NCBI GenBank assembly: GCA_900556055.1
Contig: USNJ01000067.1
Span: forward strand, 1 to 9,754
Direction of reading: 5' to 3'
DNA from: an uncultured Ruminococcus sp.
GTDB taxonomy: Bacteria > Bacillota > Clostridia > Oscillospirales > Ruminococcaceae
DNA: 9,754 bases
Shown: positions 7,715 through 9,754 of the stretch, in pieces
Numbering within the stretch: the stretch's first letter is position 1
Layout of the letters: each line of letters starts with the position of its first letter
Notes under the pieces: generated by a model
Database searches by the model: none
Told to the model about the DNA's origin: nothing
The model's input: only the letters and a program-made list of their open reading frames with translations
Translations under genes and position numbers: made by a program

Positions 7715-8408
7715 AGCCCATAAGCTCCAGTGCTTCCTTTGCAGCCTGCTGTTCAGCCTGCTTTTTGCTGTGTCCCTTTCCCTCGCCGATGACATTGCTG
7801 TTCAGGAATACCTGCACAACGAACGCCTTGTCATGATCGGGACCTGTCTGCTCTTTAAGCACATATTCGACCTTTTCTTCGGGATTTTTCTGAACTATTT
7901 CCTGAAGGATAGTCTTGTAATCATGCAGAGTGCTGCTTCTCTTGCTGTCGATATCCTTGGGCATAAATCCAAGCACATACTTCTTTGCAGCTTCGATGCC
8001 TCCGTCAAGATATACTGCCGCAATGACAGCCTCAAACGCATCGGAAACGATCGACGGACGCTCTCTTCCGCCTGAATTTTCCTCGCCTCTTCCGAGCATT
8101 ATATACTTGCCCAGCTCGATCTTATGCGAAAATTCAAACAGCGCACTTTCGCACACGAGCGATGCCCTGATCTTAGTCAGCTCTCCCTCGGGCAGGTGTT
8201 TGAAATGGTCAAAAAGATAGCGTGAAACAACTATCGACAGCACACTGTCCCCGAGAAATTCAAGACGTTCGTTTGAATGTCTCTGACGCTTGTTTTCATT
8301 CGCAAATGATGAATGTGACAGTGCTTCAAAAAGCAGCTCCTTGTTCTTGAACGTATAGCCGATCTTTTTTTCAAATTCTTCAAAATCGGGTCTTTTTTCA
8401 GACTGCAT
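7701..8408 (-). CDS. rnc: Ribonuclease III
   Basis: RNase III cuts double-stranded RNA, processing rRNA precursors and structured mRNAs in the cytosol. From the chosen start the protein has 235 residues. The N-terminal nuclease domain holds the signature NERLEFLGD (46-54), with catalytic E50 and D54, and D123 and E126 in SDAFEAV. The D54-D123 spacing equals that of E. coli D45-D114. A double-stranded RNA-binding domain covers about 161-233 (DYKTILQEIVQK, then GEGKGHSKKQAEQQAAKEAL). An in-frame TTG at 8417-8415 would add three residues, but it directly abuts the Shine-Dalgarno GAAAGGA (8424-8418). The ATG at 8408-8406, 9 nt from that site, is therefore the better start. It follows plsX by 23 nt. 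In many Firmicutes acpP lies between plsX and rnc, but here it does not. Confidence 0.97.
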   Translation of the reverse strand: MQSEKRPDFEEFEKKIGYTFKNKELLFEALSHSSFANENKRQRHSNERLEFLGDSVLSIVVSRYLFDHFKHLPEGELTKIRASLVCESALFEFSHKIELGKYIMLGRGEENSGGRERPSIVSDAFEAVIAAVYLDGGIEAAKKYVLGFMPKDIDSKRSSTLHDYKTILQEIVQKNPEEKVEYVLKEQTGPDHDKAFVVQVFLNSNVIGEGKGHSKKQAEQQAAKEALELMGYDTQ

Positions 8409-8417
8409 ATTTCTCAA

Positions 8418-8424
8418 TCCTTTC
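8418..8424 (-). promoter_or_regulatory. Ribosome binding site that decides the rnc start
   Basis: GAAAGGA lies 9 nt upstream of the rnc ATG at 8408. It is immediately adjacent to the in-frame TTG at 8417, with no spacer, which argues against TTG as the start. It sits in the 23 nt gap between plsX and rnc. Confidence 0.7.
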
Positions 8425-8431
8425 GGTCATG

Positions 8432-9442
8432 TCACTTGTTTTCGGCTTCTGCCTTGACCTTCTCGATAGACTGTGTTACAGCCTCGATCACCTTGCCGTC
8501 AACACAGTTTTTAGCCTGACGGATCGCATTGTAGAATGCCTTTGCGTCAGAGCTTCCGTGTGCCTTGATAACAGGTCTTGAAATACCCATCAGAACAGCA
8601 CCGCCGACCTCTTTATAATCGAACTTCTTCTTGAATTCCTTGATTTTCGGCAGTATGAGCAGAGCCGCAAGCTTGCCTCCCAGACCGCCCGAAAGCATAT
8701 TTTTCAGCTCCTTCGCAAAGAACGAACCCATACCCTCATAAAGCTTCAGTGCGATATTTCCCGTGAAACCATCGGAAACAGCTACCTGACATTCGCCGAA
8801 CGGCAGCTCTCTCGCTTCAAGATTTCCGTAGAAATCAACAGGCGAATTTTTGAGCAGCTTGTAAGCCTCGATGTCCATGTCACGGCCCTTTGTGTCCTCC
8901 GCACCGACATTCAGCAGTCCGACCTTAGGCGACTTTATGCCCATAACACGCTCCATGTAGCATGAGCCCATGATGCCGAACTGGAGCAGCATCTCAGGAC
9001 GGCAGTCAACATTAGCTCCGCCGTCAACGAGCATAACGTGTCCCTTTGCAGTCGGGAGGATAGGCGCAAGAACAGCCCTCTTTATGCCCTTAATGCGCTT
9101 TGCGATAAATGTTGCGCCGACAACGAGCGCACCCGTGCTTCCTGCGGATACAAAAGCATCGCCCTTTTCCTCGGCAAGTGCCTTCAGACCGACAGCCATC
9201 GAGCAGTCAGACTTGCCCTTGATCACCTCTGTAGGCTCCTCGTGAATATCAATGACAGACTCCGTATGAATTATCGAGATCCTGTTCAGGCTGATGTTAT
9301 TTTCCTCAGCCGTCTTTTTGATTATGCTCTCATTTCCCGTGAGTGTGATATCAACATCAAGCTTTTCAACTGCTTCCGCAGCACCCTTTATAACTTCGAG
9401 AGGAGCGTTGTCCCCGCCGAATGCATCAACGATTATGTTCAT
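8432..9442 (-). CDS. plsX: Phosphate acyltransferase PlsX
   Basis: PlsX converts acyl-ACP and phosphate to acyl-phosphate, the donor that PlsY uses to acylate glycerol-3-phosphate in phospholipid synthesis. It acts peripherally at the membrane. The 336-residue protein has normal length and the family motifs DAFGGDNAP (6-14, usually DAMGGD), SAGSTGA (99-105), LVDGGAN (138-144), LLNVGAEDTKG (176-186), VSDGFTGN (222-229) and HGSSDAKAF (295-303). The open frame reaches 9496, but the ATG at 9442-9440 gives the canonical MNIIVDAFGG start, with AAAGGAAG (9457-9450) 7 nt upstream. The longer form would cross the small ORF described next. The usual partners fapR, fabD, fabG and acpP are not adjacent. 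It precedes rnc by 23 nt. Confidence 0.97.
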   Translation of the reverse strand: MNIIVDAFGGDNAPLEVIKGAAEAVEKLDVDITLTGNESIIKKTAEENNISLNRISIIHTESVIDIHEEPTEVIKGKSDCSMAVGLKALAEEKGDAFVSAGSTGALVVGATFIAKRIKGIKRAVLAPILPTAKGHVMLVDGGANVDCRPEMLLQFGIMGSCYMERVMGIKSPKVGLLNVGAEDTKGRDMDIEAYKLLKNSPVDFYGNLEARELPFGECQVAVSDGFTGNIALKLYEGMGSFFAKELKNMLSGGLGGKLAALLILPKIKEFKKKFDYKEVGGAVLMGISRPVIKAHGSSDAKAFYNAIRQAKNCVDGKVIEAVTQSIEKVKAEAENK

Positions 9443-9446
9443 ATTA

Positions 9447-9569
9447 CTACTTCCTTTCGGTATGTAAATTTTTTTCGATTTCATCGTATATATCATCTGA
9501 AACGGGAAGTATGTACCTCAAACCGTTTTTCAGTTTTATCTTTATTATATTGCTTTTCTTTTTTGTCAT
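9447..9569 (-). CDS. Small ORF of 40 residues, unrecognised, directly upstream of plsX
   Basis: An ATG at 9569-9567 opens 40 codons that end in TAG at 9449-9447, followed at once by an out-of-frame TAA. The product begins MTKKKSNIIKIKLKNG, then LRYILPVSDDIYDEIEKN, and ends LHTERK. It has a lysine-rich basic N-terminal strand and an acidic middle, with no transmembrane segment or cysteine. Only 4 nt separate it from the plsX ATG, and its last codons contain the plsX Shine-Dalgarno site, as expected for a coupled upstream gene. No good Shine-Dalgarno site precedes its own ATG, which is the main argument against translation. I do not recognise the family. It is not rpmF, acpP or fapR, which are common plsX neighbours. 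It may be a real small protein, a leader peptide controlling plsX, or a chance open frame. Confidence 0.45.
   Translation of the reverse strand: MTKKKSNIIKIKLKNGLRYILPVSDDIYDEIEKNLHTERK
9450..9457 (-). promoter_or_regulatory. plsX ribosome binding site inside the small ORF
   Basis: AAAGGAAG lies 7 nt before the plsX ATG at 9442 and encodes part of the last residues (ERK) of the small ORF. It fixes the plsX start and would couple plsX translation to that ORF if the ORF is translated. Confidence 0.8.
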
Positions 9570-9577
9570 CTATTCGT

Positions 9578-9607
9578 ATTTTATTTTAGTGATTTATTCT
9601 TTGGTAA
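9578..9607 (-). promoter_or_regulatory. Weak candidate sigma-A promoter in the only intergenic gap
   Basis: TTACCA at 9607-9602 (4 of 6 matches to TTGACA) is followed after 18 nt by TAAAAT at 9583-9578 (5 of 6 matches to TATAAT). Transcription would then begin close to 9571, almost at the ATG of the small ORF, giving a nearly leaderless message. The gap is AT-rich, so a chance match is quite possible. It is the only space in the window where an operon promoter would fit outside coding sequence. Confidence 0.25.
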
Positions 9608-9612
9608 GAGCG

Positions 9613-9754
9613 TCAGAATTTGCCGCCTCCGCCTCCGCCTCCGGAGAATCCTCCACCCCAGCCACCGCCACCGGAGAATCCTCCGCCGTTGCCGCCTCCG
9701 CCAAAGCCTCCAGTAACGACCACAGGCGGCTTCTTGGGAATTACGCTCGTCTTT
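9613..9754 (-). CDS. Glycine-rich C-terminus of a TPM/YgcG- or DUF2207-like protein (partial)
   Basis: The last 46 codons of a gene that begins outside the window, in the frame whose first complete codon is 9753-9751, stopping at TGA 9615-9613. The protein reads KTSVIPKKPPVVVTGG, then a run with the composition of FGGGGNGGGFSGGGG repeated, ending in GKF. After a short Pro/Lys linker more than half the residues are glycine. Such tails close many TPM-domain (YgcG-like) and DUF2207 membrane-anchored proteins, where the tail follows a transmembrane segment and linker. The domain that would settle the identity is not in view, so the family is an inference from the tail alone. The stop lies 43 nt before the small ORF. 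No terminator hairpin is seen between them, so read-through into the plsX operon is possible. Confidence 0.75.
   Translation of the reverse strand, partial: KTSVIPKKPPVVVTGGFGGGGNGGGFSGGGGWGGGFSGGGGGGGKF
9631..9684. repeat. Imperfect 30 bp tandem repeat in the glycine-rich tail
   Basis: Two copies start at 9631 and 9661. Their first 24 bases differ at two positions, and the 14-base core CCGGAGAATCCTCC is identical at 9641-9654 and 9671-9684. Each copy encodes a GGGFSGGGG-type unit. The core can fold into a small GGAG/CTCC stem, but this is a side effect of the Gly and Ser codons and not a convincing terminator, since no T-run follows. Confidence 0.75.

Noticed and set aside
7715..7795. N-terminal extension of the radical SAM protein by 27 residues
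   Set aside because: It reads out-of-frame through rnc coding sequence and resembles no family N-terminus. The ATG at 7714 sits directly before the conserved start.
8398..8430. Ten-codon ORF (MTERIEKYAV) between plsX and rnc
   Set aside because: It is too short to judge, has no ribosome binding site of its own, and its sequence is explained by the rnc Shine-Dalgarno region and first codons.
9443..9496. Extension of plsX upstream by 18 residues
   Set aside because: The family starts at MNIIVDAFGG, and that ATG has a well-placed Shine-Dalgarno site. The extension overlaps the small ORF.
9641..9654. Small GGAG/CTCC inverted repeat as a terminator
   Set aside because: The stem is only 4 bp, lies inside coding sequence, is repeated 30 bp away, and has no following T-run.

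Overview
This 9.75 kb window is a compact block of bacterial chromosomal housekeeping genes. Every gene I can support lies on the minus strand, so transcription runs from the right end of the window to the left. Strong AAAGGA-type Shine-Dalgarno sites, moderate base composition, and a gene set and order (plsX-rnc-radical SAM-smc-ftsY) typical of Clostridia suggest a member of the Firmicutes. A Ruminococcus/Oscillospiraceae-like gut or rumen anaerobe is my best guess, but this is inferred from general resemblance and not from a marker gene.

Layout in the direction of transcription: (1) 9754-9613, the glycine-rich C-terminus of a protein that runs off the right edge. (2) 9569-9447, an undescribed 40-residue small ORF. 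(3) 9442-8432, plsX (phospholipid synthesis). (4) 8408-7701, rnc (RNase III). (5) 7714-6671, an Elp3/YhcC-like radical SAM protein without an acetyltransferase domain. (6) 6690-3118, smc (chromosome condensation). (7) 3096-1729, ftsY (SRP receptor) with an unusual C-terminal acidic extension. (8) 1732-1154, rdgB (XTP/dITP diphosphatase). (9) 1152-865, yhbY (CRM-domain RNA-binding protein). (10) 865-260, nadD (NAD biosynthesis). (11) 258-1, the N-terminal part of yqeK (HD-domain Ap4A hydrolase), cut by the left edge.

From plsX onward, neighbouring genes overlap or are separated by at most 23 nt. Several ribosome binding sites lie inside the preceding gene. This looks like one long, translationally coupled operon of envelope, RNA-processing, chromosome, secretion and nucleotide-housekeeping functions. 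It joins two blocks that are commonly separate in Firmicutes: plsX-rnc-smc-ftsY, and yhbY-nadD-yqeK (usually followed by rsfS). No terminator-like hairpin is visible. The only substantial non-coding DNA is the 43 nt gap at 9570-9612, which holds a weak candidate promoter. No stretch over 300 nt lacks a gene. I see no tRNA, rRNA, CRISPR array or insertion sequence.

The window is mostly ordinary core genome, and I do not see a new defence or mobile system. The points most worth a second look are the relocated acidic domain of FtsY, the 40-residue ORF coupled to plsX, and the uncharacterised radical SAM protein overlapping both rnc and smc.
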